DNA of 12,515 nt, from assembly GCA_021827465.1 (NCBI GenBank), contig JAKAVX010000031.1, positions 1 through 12,515 on the forward strand. Direction: 5' to 3'. Source of the stretch: Deltaproteobacteria bacterium (GTDB taxonomy: Bacteria; Desulfobacterota_B; Binatia; Binatales; Binataceae). Of this stretch, positions 1 to 6,049 are shown piece by piece. The number at the start of each line of letters is the position of its first letter. Position 1 is the stretch's first letter. A model generated the notes under the pieces. The model saw only the letters and a program-made list of their open reading frames with translations, made no database searches and was not told where the DNA came from. The translations under genes and the position numbers were made by a program.

Positions 1-1
1 G

Positions 2-232
2 CTTTCCGACGGAACCCGCAAGGTTATGAAGATTTCCGAGGTCACCGGGATGGAGGGGGAGATGATCATGATGCAGGACCTGTTCGAGTTCACGCGCACC
101 GATACCGGGCCAAAGGGCGAGGTAGTCGGGCATTTCTCTTCGACCGAAATCCGCTCCGCGTATTCGCGGATGCTCGAGGCCGCGGGCTTCAAGCCCGACA
201 AGAGGCTGGTGCGCGCGGGCGCGGCCGGTTAG
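2..232 (+). CDS. tadA/cpaF: Tad pilus secretion ATPase TadA/CpaF, C-terminal end (5' partial)
   Basis: This is the last 76 codons of a gene that enters from the left edge. The visible part opens with LSDGTRKVMKISEVTGMEGE, followed by a MQDLFEF stretch. That is the typical ending of CpaF/TadA, the type II/IV secretion-family ATPase that powers Tad (Flp) pilus assembly at the cytoplasmic face of the inner membrane. The Walker motifs lie outside the window. The tail ends in a short basic, Ala/Gly-rich segment. The stop codon is only 4 nt before the tadB start, so the genes are surely co-transcribed. The identity rests on this C-terminal signature plus the tadB-tadC genes that follow, which is the standard Tad order. 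Confidence 0.9.
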   Translation, partial: LSDGTRKVMKISEVTGMEGEMIMMQDLFEFTRTDTGPKGEVVGHFSSTEIRSAYSRMLEAAGFKPDKRLVRAGAAG

Positions 233-236
233 CCCG

Positions 237-1190
237 ATGCCTTACCTGGTGGCAGGGCTGATTTTCGCCTCGATCATGGCGGTCGGCGCGTACGTTGCGT
301 TTCGCCCCGGCGCGGCCGGCACGGCCGAGCAGCAGTTGATGGCGCGAATCGCGCGCCCCGCCTCTCCGGCTGCGGCCGAAATCCTGAAAGCGCAGGCCCT
401 AAACCGCAGGAAAGGCAAGCTCATCTCGCTGCTCTATCGGCTCGACCTGACCCATCGGCTCGAAGAGCATCTGTGGCAGGCCGGCATCTACATGCGCGTG
501 AGCGACGTGGTGCTCCTGATGCTGGTGCTGTTCGGCAGCGGAGTGGTTATCGGCACGGCGGTGTGGAAGGATCCGATGCTTGCAACGGCGACCGGATGCG
601 GACTTGCGATGGCGCCGGTCGCGTACGTGCGGGTCCGGCGCAGACGCAGGCTCAGGCGTTTCACTCTGCAGCTGCCGTTCGCTCTCGACCTGATACGTTC
701 GTCGCTCGAAGCGGGGCACTCGCTGCTGCGCGGGCTGCAGGTCGTCGTTTCGGAGTTCCAGGATCCGATGTCCACCGAACTGCGCTCGGTTATCGAGCAG
801 TCGCGCCTTGGCCTTCCGCTTCCGCGCGCGCTCGAGGAGATGCTAAAGCGGGTCCCGGTCGAGGATCTCCGCCTGTTCGTGGTCGCGGTGCGGGTTCAGT
901 CGGAGGTCGGCAGCAGCCTTGCGCAGATAATCAGCCGTCTTGCCGAAATCGTCCGCACCCGCCAGCGCGTTCAGGACCAGGTGAAGGCGCTGACCGCGCA
1001 GTCGCGGATGAGCGGATGGGTGGTGGGATTGCTGCCTGTCATAATCCTGGGGGCGTTCAGCGTGATACAGCCGTCATACACGCGCGTGCTGTTTCACGAT
1101 CCCGCCGGAGTCCGGATTCTCAAGGTCGCCGCCGTGCTTGACGTGCTCGCCTTCGTCACGATCCGCAAGCTCCTCAAGGTGAAGTTCTGA
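237..1190 (+). CDS. tadB: Tad pilus inner-membrane platform protein TadB
   Basis: A 317-residue membrane protein of the usual TadB length. TadB and TadC form the inner-membrane platform on which the TadA/CpaF ATPase acts to assemble the Flp pilus. Visible are an N-terminal membrane segment (about residues 3-22), a cytoplasmic stretch, and two further membrane segments (about 90-110 and 113-131). A very basic patch follows (about 132-141), then the T2SSF/GspF-type domain from LPFALDLIRSSLEAGHSLL (about 146) to about 275, and C-terminal hydrophobic segments. The domain carries the family features of a small-residue AGHSLLRGL turn and a VRTRQRVQDQVKALTAQ helix before the membrane. The start is ATG, 4 nt after the tadA stop, with no clear ribosome binding site, which suggests translational coupling. 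Confidence 0.93.
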   Translation: MPYLVAGLIFASIMAVGAYVAFRPGAAGTAEQQLMARIARPASPAAAEILKAQALNRRKGKLISLLYRLDLTHRLEEHLWQAGIYMRVSDVVLLMLVLFGSGVVIGTAVWKDPMLATATGCGLAMAPVAYVRVRRRRRLRRFTLQLPFALDLIRSSLEAGHSLLRGLQVVVSEFQDPMSTELRSVIEQSRLGLPLPRALEEMLKRVPVEDLRLFVVAVRVQSEVGSSLAQIISRLAEIVRTRQRVQDQVKALTAQSRMSGWVVGLLPVIILGAFSVIQPSYTRVLFHDPAGVRILKVAAVLDVLAFVTIRKLLKVKF

Positions 1191-1191
1191 G

Positions 1192-2127
1192 ATGTCGGAG
1201 TTCTTCATAAGCGTCACGATTTTCCTGCTCCTTGCGATCTCCGGCACTGCGGTATGGGCCGCCATCTTCAGCCGCCATCGCAACCTCGATGAGCGCTTCG
1301 ACAATCTTGCGCTCAAGATGAAGGTCGCCTACGGGGGCCTGTTGCCGCACGAGGCCGAGGAGGAGGGCGTCGCGCGAGCGATGTTCCTGTGGGCGATCGA
1401 GCGTCTGCCCGCGCCGAAACTCGACACGCCCGAAGGGCGCAAGCTCTCGAGCATCCTGATTCAGGCCGGCTATCTGAGCTCGAGCGCGCCGCGCAACTTT
1501 CAGGTAATCCGCCTCATGTGCGCGGTCGGCGGCACGCTCGGAGCGGTGCTGCTTGCTATTGCCCTTAATGCCAGCGGACTCAGACCGGTTCTGATGATGT
1601 TCAGCGGTGCGGGAATCGGCGGATGGCTTCCCTACTTCATCGTCTCGCGCAGGTCTCATAACCGCCAGCACGAGATCGCAAGCCAGCTTTCCGACGTTCT
1701 CGATCTGCTGGTGGTTTGCGTCGAAGCCGGCCTCGGGATCAACGAGGCGATAAAGGTCGTCGCGTCGGAGACCGATCGCCAGGGCCAGGAGATCGGTCGG
1801 GAACTCGCGATGGTGTCGGCCGAGTTGTCGGCGGGTTCGAGTCTCGGGCAGGCGCTGCGCGGACTTGCCGACCGGGTCGCCGTCGAGGACGTCAAGCCGC
1901 TCGCCGCAACCATGATCCAGAGCGAGCAACTGGGCGCGCAGATGGGCCCCGCGCTACGCTCCATCTCCGACGGTCTTCGCAACACGCGCCGCCTTCGCGC
2001 CGAGGAAGCGGCGCAGAAGACTACGGTCAAGATCCTGTTCCCGCTGGTCTTCTTCGTTCTGCCCGCGATGATGGCCGTGATCGTCGGGCCCGCCATGATC
2101 CAAATCATGCGCACGCTTCATCGCTAG
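1192..2127 (+). CDS. tadC: Tad pilus inner-membrane platform protein TadC
   Basis: A 311-residue GspF/T2SSF-type membrane protein, the usual partner of TadB in the Tad pilus platform. It has an N-terminal membrane segment (about residues 4-26), a central hydrophobic pair (about 104-148) and the T2SSF domain. The domain begins near LSDVLDLLVVCVEAGLGI and includes RLRAEEAAQKTTVKILFPL, a strongly TadC-like stretch before the last membrane segments. The ATG lies 1 nt after the tadB stop, with an AAGGTGAA ribosome-binding sequence inside the tadB end. The gene is intact. The known tad order tadA-tadB-tadC is kept, while the later tad genes (pilins, secretin) are not in this window. Confidence 0.93.
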   Translation: MSEFFISVTIFLLLAISGTAVWAAIFSRHRNLDERFDNLALKMKVAYGGLLPHEAEEEGVARAMFLWAIERLPAPKLDTPEGRKLSSILIQAGYLSSSAPRNFQVIRLMCAVGGTLGAVLLAIALNASGLRPVLMMFSGAGIGGWLPYFIVSRRSHNRQHEIASQLSDVLDLLVVCVEAGLGINEAIKVVASETDRQGQEIGRELAMVSAELSAGSSLGQALRGLADRVAVEDVKPLAATMIQSEQLGAQMGPALRSISDGLRNTRRLRAEEAAQKTTVKILFPLVFFVLPAMMAVIVGPAMIQIMRTLHR

Positions 2128-2140
2128 GCTCGTTCAATTT

Positions 2141-2185
2141 TCGCCAATCGACGCGGCGCCTTGCGAAAATTCGGCGCCGTGGCGA
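2141..2185 (+). other. Long imperfect hairpin after tadC
   Basis: TCGCCA (2141-2146) pairs with TGGCGA (2180-2185), and CGGCGCC (2154-2160) pairs with GGCGCCG (2173-2179). The result is a 13-bp hairpin with a one-sided 7-nt bulge and a 12-nt loop. It starts 13 nt after the tadC stop and is followed by only three T residues. It could be a weak terminator or an mRNA-stabilising 3' structure at the end of the Tad transcript. The pairing is read directly; the role is inference. Confidence 0.4.
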
Positions 2186-2255
2186 TTTGCGAGACGCAGG
2201 GACCGCAATCTTGCCCACTTGACGTGACGCAGGTCCGGCAATAGCGATCCAGTTG

Positions 2256-2792
2256 ATGACCGATACGTTCACCAGGCAGCGCGCGCTCGAACTATGGGCC
2301 GAAGCCTATCGGCATCATATGCGCGCGCTCGCCTTGGCCGCCGAGGACGAGCATGAGCCCGCCTGCGAGGAGATGAGCCGCGCGATCGGCTTGTACTCGA
2401 TGTCACTCGACCTGTGCCCCACCGCCGAGGCGTATACGTTTCGGGGATGGGCCTACAACGCGCTCGGGCGCATCGATGATGCTATCGAGGAATGCAAGCG
2501 GGCAATCGAGATCGATCCCGACTTCGGAAATCCCTACAACGACATCGGGACGTACCTGATCGCCAAGGGCGATCTCGATGGCGCGATAGAATGGCTCGAC
2601 AAGGCCAAGACCGCGCCGCGCTACGAGCCGCGCCATTATCCGTATATAAATCTCGGGCGGTTGTACGCCGCCAAGGGAATGGTCGTGAAGTCAATAGAAC
2701 AGTTCGAGCAGGCGCTTGCTCTCGCACCTGACGCTGAGGCGAAGGTTTCAATCGAGCGGGTGGTAGCCCAACTACGCTCGGTTCTCAACTGA
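2256..2792 (+). CDS. TPR-repeat protein, soluble
   Basis: A 178-residue protein built mostly of tetratricopeptide repeats, helix pairs that bind protein partners. Three repeats are clear: about residues 57-88 (AEAYTFRGWAYNALGRIDDA...), 91-121 and 126-158 (INLGRLYAAKGMVVKSIEQF...). A more degenerate helical region precedes them. The conserved small and aromatic positions and the closing proline are present in each. There is no signal peptide, lipobox or membrane segment, so it is probably cytoplasmic. The ATG at 2256 is directly preceded by an in-frame TTG at 2253; I prefer ATG, though neither has a good ribosome binding site. Its place after tadC recalls tadD, which encodes a TPR lipoprotein, but the missing lipobox argues against a simple TadD. 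Partner and function are unknown. Confidence 0.82.
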   Translation: MTDTFTRQRALELWAEAYRHHMRALALAAEDEHEPACEEMSRAIGLYSMSLDLCPTAEAYTFRGWAYNALGRIDDAIEECKRAIEIDPDFGNPYNDIGTYLIAKGDLDGAIEWLDKAKTAPRYEPRHYPYINLGRLYAAKGMVVKSIEQFEQALALAPDAEAKVSIERVVAQLRSVLN

Positions 2793-2841
2793 GCGCCACC
2801 GCGCGCCGCCCCCGGCAGCGCCGAACGATCCCGTTACTAAG

Positions 2842-2848
2842 GGAGGGG
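2842..2848 (+). promoter_or_regulatory. Strong Shine-Dalgarno of the peroxiredoxin gene
   Basis: GGAGGGG lies 6 nt before the ATG at 2855. It is the best ribosome binding site in this part of the window. It fixes the start of the peroxiredoxin upstream of the in-frame TGA and argues that the region before the TGA is translated. Confidence 0.75.
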
Positions 2849-2854
2849 CTTGCA

Positions 2855-3301
2855 ATGGTCAAAGTTGGCGATACCGCGCCGGATTTCACGCTGTCCTCGC
2901 ACGACGGTGCCGCGGTCGAACTGGCGACGTTCAGAGGCCGAAAGGTCCTGCTTTGGTTTTATCCCGAGGCCGACACGCCTGGCTGAACGCTCGAGGCTCG
3001 CGGGTTCCGCGACCATCAGCAGTATTACGACGAGAACCGTATCCAGGTGCTCGGCGCGAGCTTCAACACGCCCGAGCAAAACCGCGCTTTTGCAGAGAAA
3101 CTCGAGCTGAGGTTCCCGCTACTTAGCGATAGCGAGCGCACGACAGCTTTCGCGTACGGCGCGTGTACGGATCTTCACGCGCGACATCCGGCGCGCATGA
3201 GCTTTCTCATCGACGAACAAGGCAGGATCGAGCGTGTGTACGAGCGCGTCGATCCGCGTGAGCATCCCGCCCGTATCCTCGCCGAAATTCTCGGCGAGTA
3301 A
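2855..3301 (+). CDS. Selenocysteine-containing peroxiredoxin (PrxQ/Bcp-like), TGA read as Sec44
   Basis: Peroxiredoxins reduce hydrogen peroxide and organic hydroperoxides in the cytoplasm. Read through one in-frame TGA (2984-2986), this frame gives 148 residues, a normal PrxQ/Bcp length. It opens with VGDTAPDFTL, the classic thioredoxin-fold AhpC/TSA start. The active-site block is FYPEADTPG-U-TLEARGFRD, where the family has P-x-x-x-T-x-x-C; P37 and T41 are kept and the TGA stands exactly at the peroxidatic cysteine. Later come LGASFNTPEQNRAFAEK, FPLLSD and RMSFLIDEQG, with R114 as the likely active-site arginine. The usual PrxQ resolving cysteine five residues on is Arg49. The only cysteine is C104, so this looks like a 1-Cys (1-Sec) type. 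No other stop or frameshift is seen. A bSECIS-like hairpin follows the TGA. The alternative is a pseudogene or sequencing error; an internal ATG at 3047 would give a fragment without the active site. Confidence 0.85.
2998..3012 (+). promoter_or_regulatory. Candidate bacterial SECIS element
   Basis: TCGCGG (2998-3003) pairs perfectly with CCGCGA (3007-3012) around a three-base loop, GTT. The loop's first base is G and lies 17 nt after the TGA. Known bacterial SECIS elements sit directly downstream of the UGA inside the coding region, with a short apical loop that carries a G in its first two bases, at about 16-37 nt from the UGA. This hairpin meets those rules. In SECIS-dependent decoding it would be bound by SelB carrying Sec-tRNA. 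The pairing is read from the sequence; SelB binding is inferred. Confidence 0.65.
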
Positions 3302-3393
3302 GGGCTCTCTCCTGCTGGCGGGGGCGTGGCGCGTGGCGCGATGCCCGCGCGTGACGTTGTGTGCCATTATTTTGAGGCAATTCGATATCGCAC

Positions 3394-3409
3394 CGGCAAA
3401 AAATTGCCG
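3394..3409 (+). repeat. Inverted repeat, possible activator-binding site
   Basis: CGGCAA and TTGCCG form a perfect 6-bp inverted repeat around AAAA. It lies about 75 bp upstream of the -24/-12 promoter at 3471 and has no T-run, so it is not a terminator. Distance and symmetry fit an upstream enhancer site for a Fis-type HTH activator, possibly the product of the next gene. Binding is inference. The short palindrome CGATATCG lies just upstream at 3383-3390. Confidence 0.4.
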
Positions 3410-3470
3410 CATAACAACGTCAGTTTCCAGATGGTTAAGGGCTTTCTGATGCCCTGACTAGCGCCCTATG

Positions 3471-3486
3471 TGGCCCTCGGATTGCA
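3471..3486 (+). promoter_or_regulatory. Sigma-54 (RpoN) -24/-12 promoter
   Basis: TGGCCCTCGGATTGCA matches the sigma-54 consensus TGGCACG-N4-TTGCW: TGGC and TTGCA are complete and GG-N10-GC spacing is exact (3472-3473 and 3484-3485). Transcription would start near 3497, about 70 nt before the ATG at 3567. This makes the upstream in-frame ATG at 3468 an unlikely start, since it would precede the promoter. A small palindrome, TGCATTGATGCA, overlaps the -12 element. Confidence 0.6.
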
Positions 3487-3566
3487 TTGATGCACGCGCC
3501 GCTTTGTCAGGGGGGGAAGCGTGGGCGTCTGCGCGCTCTTGGTTTCCTCCCGAGAGGTGTACTGCG

Positions 3567-4712
3567 ATGGATGATGCGCCGAGGGAATCGAGAAACCTGG
3601 TTACCCCTGAAATCCCGTGTCTGAACTCCGGCGCCGACTGGTTGGAGGTGGAGGAGTTGCTGGAGGGAGCGGAGCAGGTGGGGGGGATGCTGGTGAAGTC
3701 GGCGCAGTTGCGCCGGGTGATGCACAATATCGCCAGGCTCGGCCCGCACAAGGCAACCGTGCTCATCCAGGGCGAGTCCGGCACCGGCAAGGAACTGGTC
3801 GCCCGCGCGCTGCATGCGATGGGTTCGGTGCCCAACGGCCCGTTCGTGACCTTCAACTGCTCCAACCTGCTCGACACGCTGGCCGAGTCGCAACTGTTCG
3901 GCCATATCAAGGGCGCCTTTACCGACGCCCGCGAGGACTCGCTCGGCTACTTCCGCTCGGCCAACGGCGGCACGCTGTTCCTTGACGAGATCGGCGAACT
4001 GCCGCTCAAGCTTCAGCCCAAGCTGTTGCGCGCGGTGGAGACCCACGAGATACAGCCGGTGGGCTCGGCGCACAGCTACAAGGTCAATATCCGGCTGGTC
4101 GCGGCGACCAACCGCGACTTGCGCGCGATGGTCAAGGCGGGGCAGTTCCGCGACGACCTTTACTACCGGCTCAACTCCGCGGCGATCCATATACCGCCGC
4201 TGCGCGAGCGGCGCGAGGCGGTGCCGGCCTTCGTCGGACACTTTATCGAGCACTACAGCCGCCTGTTCGGCAAGAACGTGCGCTGCGTCTCGCGCCGCGC
4301 ACTGGAGGCGCTGTGCGCCCACACCTGGCCCGGCAACGTCCGCGAACTCGCCCACGCCATCGAATCCTCCGTCCTGCTCGCCGACTCCGACCGTATCTCC
4401 CTCGCCGAACTCCCCGATAGCGTGTTCGACAATCGGAGCGAAGCGGGCGCGGGCGAGTCGGTCTCGATTCCGGTGGACGACGAGCCGGCCGATTCCCGTT
4501 GCGACGGCGAACGGCCTTCCGGATTTTCCCTTGACGGCGCGATACGCGCCGCTTCCAAGGATGCGCTGCTTAGGGCGCTCGACGCGACCCACGGCAACTG
4601 CCATCGCGCCGCCGATCTGCTCGGCGTCTCGCGCTACACCGTTTACCGGATGCTGACGCGCTACGGCCTTTCGGACGCTCGCAACCGCAACGGATGGCGC
4701 AAGAGCAACTGA
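3567..4712 (+). CDS. Sigma-54-dependent transcriptional activator without sensor domain
   Basis: A 381-residue bacterial enhancer-binding protein that uses ATP hydrolysis to open sigma-54 promoters. After a short N-terminus of about 40 residues comes a complete AAA+ domain: Walker A GESGTGKE (69-76), the sigma-54 contact loop as GAFTDA (116-121), Walker B TLFLDE (136-141), sensor I region LVAATNRDL, arginine-finger region FRDDLYYRLN (194-203) and sensor II WPGNVREL (254-261). A linker of about 60 residues leads to a Fis-type HTH (about 335-368, with NCHRAADLLGVSRYTVYRML). There is no receiver, GAF or PAS domain, as in PspF, so control may come from a partner protein or from expression level. 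GAFTDA in place of GAFTGA is a tolerated variant in parts of the family. The start at 3567 has GAGAGGTG 7 nt upstream; an in-frame ATG at 3468 would add 33 unlike-looking residues. Target genes are unknown. Confidence 0.92.
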   Translation: MDDAPRESRNLVTPEIPCLNSGADWLEVEELLEGAEQVGGMLVKSAQLRRVMHNIARLGPHKATVLIQGESGTGKELVARALHAMGSVPNGPFVTFNCSNLLDTLAESQLFGHIKGAFTDAREDSLGYFRSANGGTLFLDEIGELPLKLQPKLLRAVETHEIQPVGSAHSYKVNIRLVAATNRDLRAMVKAGQFRDDLYYRLNSAAIHIPPLRERREAVPAFVGHFIEHYSRLFGKNVRCVSRRALEALCAHTWPGNVRELAHAIESSVLLADSDRISLAELPDSVFDNRSEAGAGESVSIPVDDEPADSRCDGERPSGFSLDGAIRAASKDALLRALDATHGNCHRAADLLGVSRYTVYRMLTRYGLSDARNRNGWRKSN

Positions 4713-4752
4713 GCGGACAGCGCACGCGTCTACGTTTCACTTGACGATTCTC

Positions 4753-4784
4753 CGGCCGGTCGCCCTCGACCGGCCGTTTTTTTT
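4753..4784 (+). terminator. Strong rho-independent terminator
   Basis: CGGCCGGTCG (4753-4762) and CGACCGGCCG (4767-4776) form a perfect 10-bp GC-rich stem around CCCT, followed at once by eight T residues. It lies 40 nt after the activator stop and ends that transcript. It has no T-run on the other side, so it should not stop the convergent minus-strand glycosyltransferase transcript. Confidence 0.95.
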
Positions 4785-5002
4785 CGGCTTCGCACCGTGG
4801 GCAGCTTGCCTACACTGGAGATGAATGCCCAGCCGATCTTGCGCGGATGGGCGTTTGAAGGCGGCTCGCCGAGTGACCTGGGACAGCGGCGCTGCTGGGA
4901 ATGCCGACTTCCCTTGAGCGCCGCGGATTTCAGGGCGAGCGGCGGATAGCCGAAGTCAAAAGAGCCGACGGATGAGATTGTCGAGAGCACACGCGATGCG
5001 GC
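4785..5002. other. Intergenic region between convergent genes, no clear gene
   Basis: About 220 nt between the terminator and the end of the minus-strand glycosyltransferase gene. I see no promoter or RNA gene. A 42-codon plus-strand ORF (4821-4949) contains a CWEC pair, but GGAG directly abuts its ATG, too close for a ribosome binding site. I do not call it. Confidence 0.5.
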
Positions 5003-5932
5003 TCAGGCGGGATCGTTGCGGCTTCGTCCGGATAGCCGGCGCGCCATCGCGTCGGGAAGGGCGGTCCTTGCGAGCCTGAGGTAGTTCTTGACGCGAAATG
5101 GGTCGAATTTGAGCGCGCACAAAAACGCGCGACGGGCGCGTGCCCGGTCGCCCGCCGCCAGCGCGCTCAACCCGATATAGCCGAGGATGCTTCGCGGAGC
5201 CCGCTCTCTTCCGCTCACGTGGCGTATAGGGTCCACTACGTAACGCTCCCGCACCATCCGGCGAAAGACCTCACCCGCGCGGTCCTGGCCGCCGGGCGGT
5301 TTGAGCGCGACGGGATAATGCGCGAAACGCCACGCCGCGAGCCGTTCCGGCACGTAGATGAAACAGCCCTGCTCGCGTAACCGAAGCCACAGGTAAACGT
5401 CCTCGAAGGCGGTCAGTTCCTCGGGCCATCGGCCAGCCGCTTCCAGTGCGCCACGGCGCATCACGACACCGCTCGGCATGATCGGCCAGAGCGCGTGCAG
5501 CATGTCGTCGAGCGTGGGAGGGCGCCTCGGGCGCGCGCCGACCAGCGAGGTGTTGAGCGCGTCTCCGTTGGCGTCGACGATTTCGAGGTCGCAGTAGGCC
5601 ATCACGCACTCCGGATTGGCGTCGATCTCTGCAACCATCCGCGCGAGCATCCCAGGCGCCCACCAGTCGTCGGCGTCCAGAAAGGCCAGGTACTCGCCGC
5701 CGGAATTGGCAACCGCAAGGTTGCGCGCAGCGGAGGGGCCGCGGTTCTGCTGCTCAAGTACGGCTATCCGGCCGCGATAACGGGCCAGGATTTCGCGGCT
5801 TCGGTCGCGCGAGCCGTCGTCCACCGCAACGATTTCGAAATCGGAAAAGCTCTGCGCGAGGGCGCTTTCGATCGCGGGCTCAACGGTTTTCTCAGCATTG
5901 AAGACCGGAATTATCACCGACACTCGCGCCAT
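5003..5932 (-). CDS. Family 2 glycosyltransferase (GT-A fold)
   Basis: A 309-residue inverting GT2 enzyme that would transfer a sugar from a nucleotide-sugar donor at the cytoplasmic side of the membrane. It starts with VSVIIPVFNAE, followed by the nucleotide-binding VAVDDGS (D38-D39) and NRGPSAARNLAV. The metal-binding DXD is FLDADDWW (D86-A-D88), and the likely catalytic acidic pair is E177-D178 in AFEDVYLWLRL. The C-terminal part (about 225-309) is helical and basic without a clear membrane segment. The ATG at 5932 has GGAG 9 nt upstream; an in-frame TTG at 5935 also exists. It is the last gene of a minus-strand set after two sulfotransferases, 117 nt beyond the nearer one, which suggests a role in the same surface glycan. 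Donor and acceptor sugars cannot be read from sequence. Confidence 0.9.
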   Translation of the reverse strand: MARVSVIIPVFNAEKTVEPAIESALAQSFSDFEIVAVDDGSRDRSREILARYRGRIAVLEQQNRGPSAARNLAVANSGGEYLAFLDADDWWAPGMLARMVAEIDANPECVMAYCDLEIVDANGDALNTSLVGARPRRPPTLDDMLHALWPIMPSGVVMRRGALEAAGRWPEELTAFEDVYLWLRLREQGCFIYVPERLAAWRFAHYPVALKPPGGQDRAGEVFRRMVRERYVVDPIRHVSGRERAPRSILGYIGLSALAAGDRARARRAFLCALKFDPFRVKNYLRLARTALPDAMARRLSGRSRNDPA

Positions 5933-6049
5933 CAATCGGCACTCCGCGAATGCCGGCGCGGAGCCCGGGCTGTCGGGCGGCTCGCGGCGCTGGCGCGGAC
6001 GGACGTTGGTGCGACGAAGGGCCGGTCAAATGTTGGCGAACACGCCATA

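Noticed and set aside
473..1141. 222-codon plus-strand ORF in another frame within tadB
   Set aside because: The translation is Arg/Gly/Ala-rich with no motif, while the tadB frame carries a full T2SSF domain.
2984..2986. TGA as a disabling mutation making the peroxiredoxin a pseudogene
   Set aside because: The TGA sits precisely on the catalytic residue, the frame is clean for 447 nt, and a SECIS-like hairpin follows. A random stop at that one codon is much less likely. It stays the main alternative if Sec genes are absent.
3394..3409. GG...GC pattern in the inverted repeat read as a sigma-54 promoter
   Set aside because: The spacing is GG-N9-GC, one base short on either strand, and the element at 3471-3486 has exact spacing and better boxes.
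3507..4604. Long minus-strand ORF of 365 codons opposite the activator gene
   Set aside because: It is a shadow of a GC-rich coding region; the plus strand carries every AAA+ motif, and the minus translation matches no family.
4821..4949. 42-codon ORF with a CWEC pair after the terminator
   Set aside because: GGAG directly abuts the ATG, too close to serve as a ribosome binding site, and only one CxxC pair is present; too little to support a gene.
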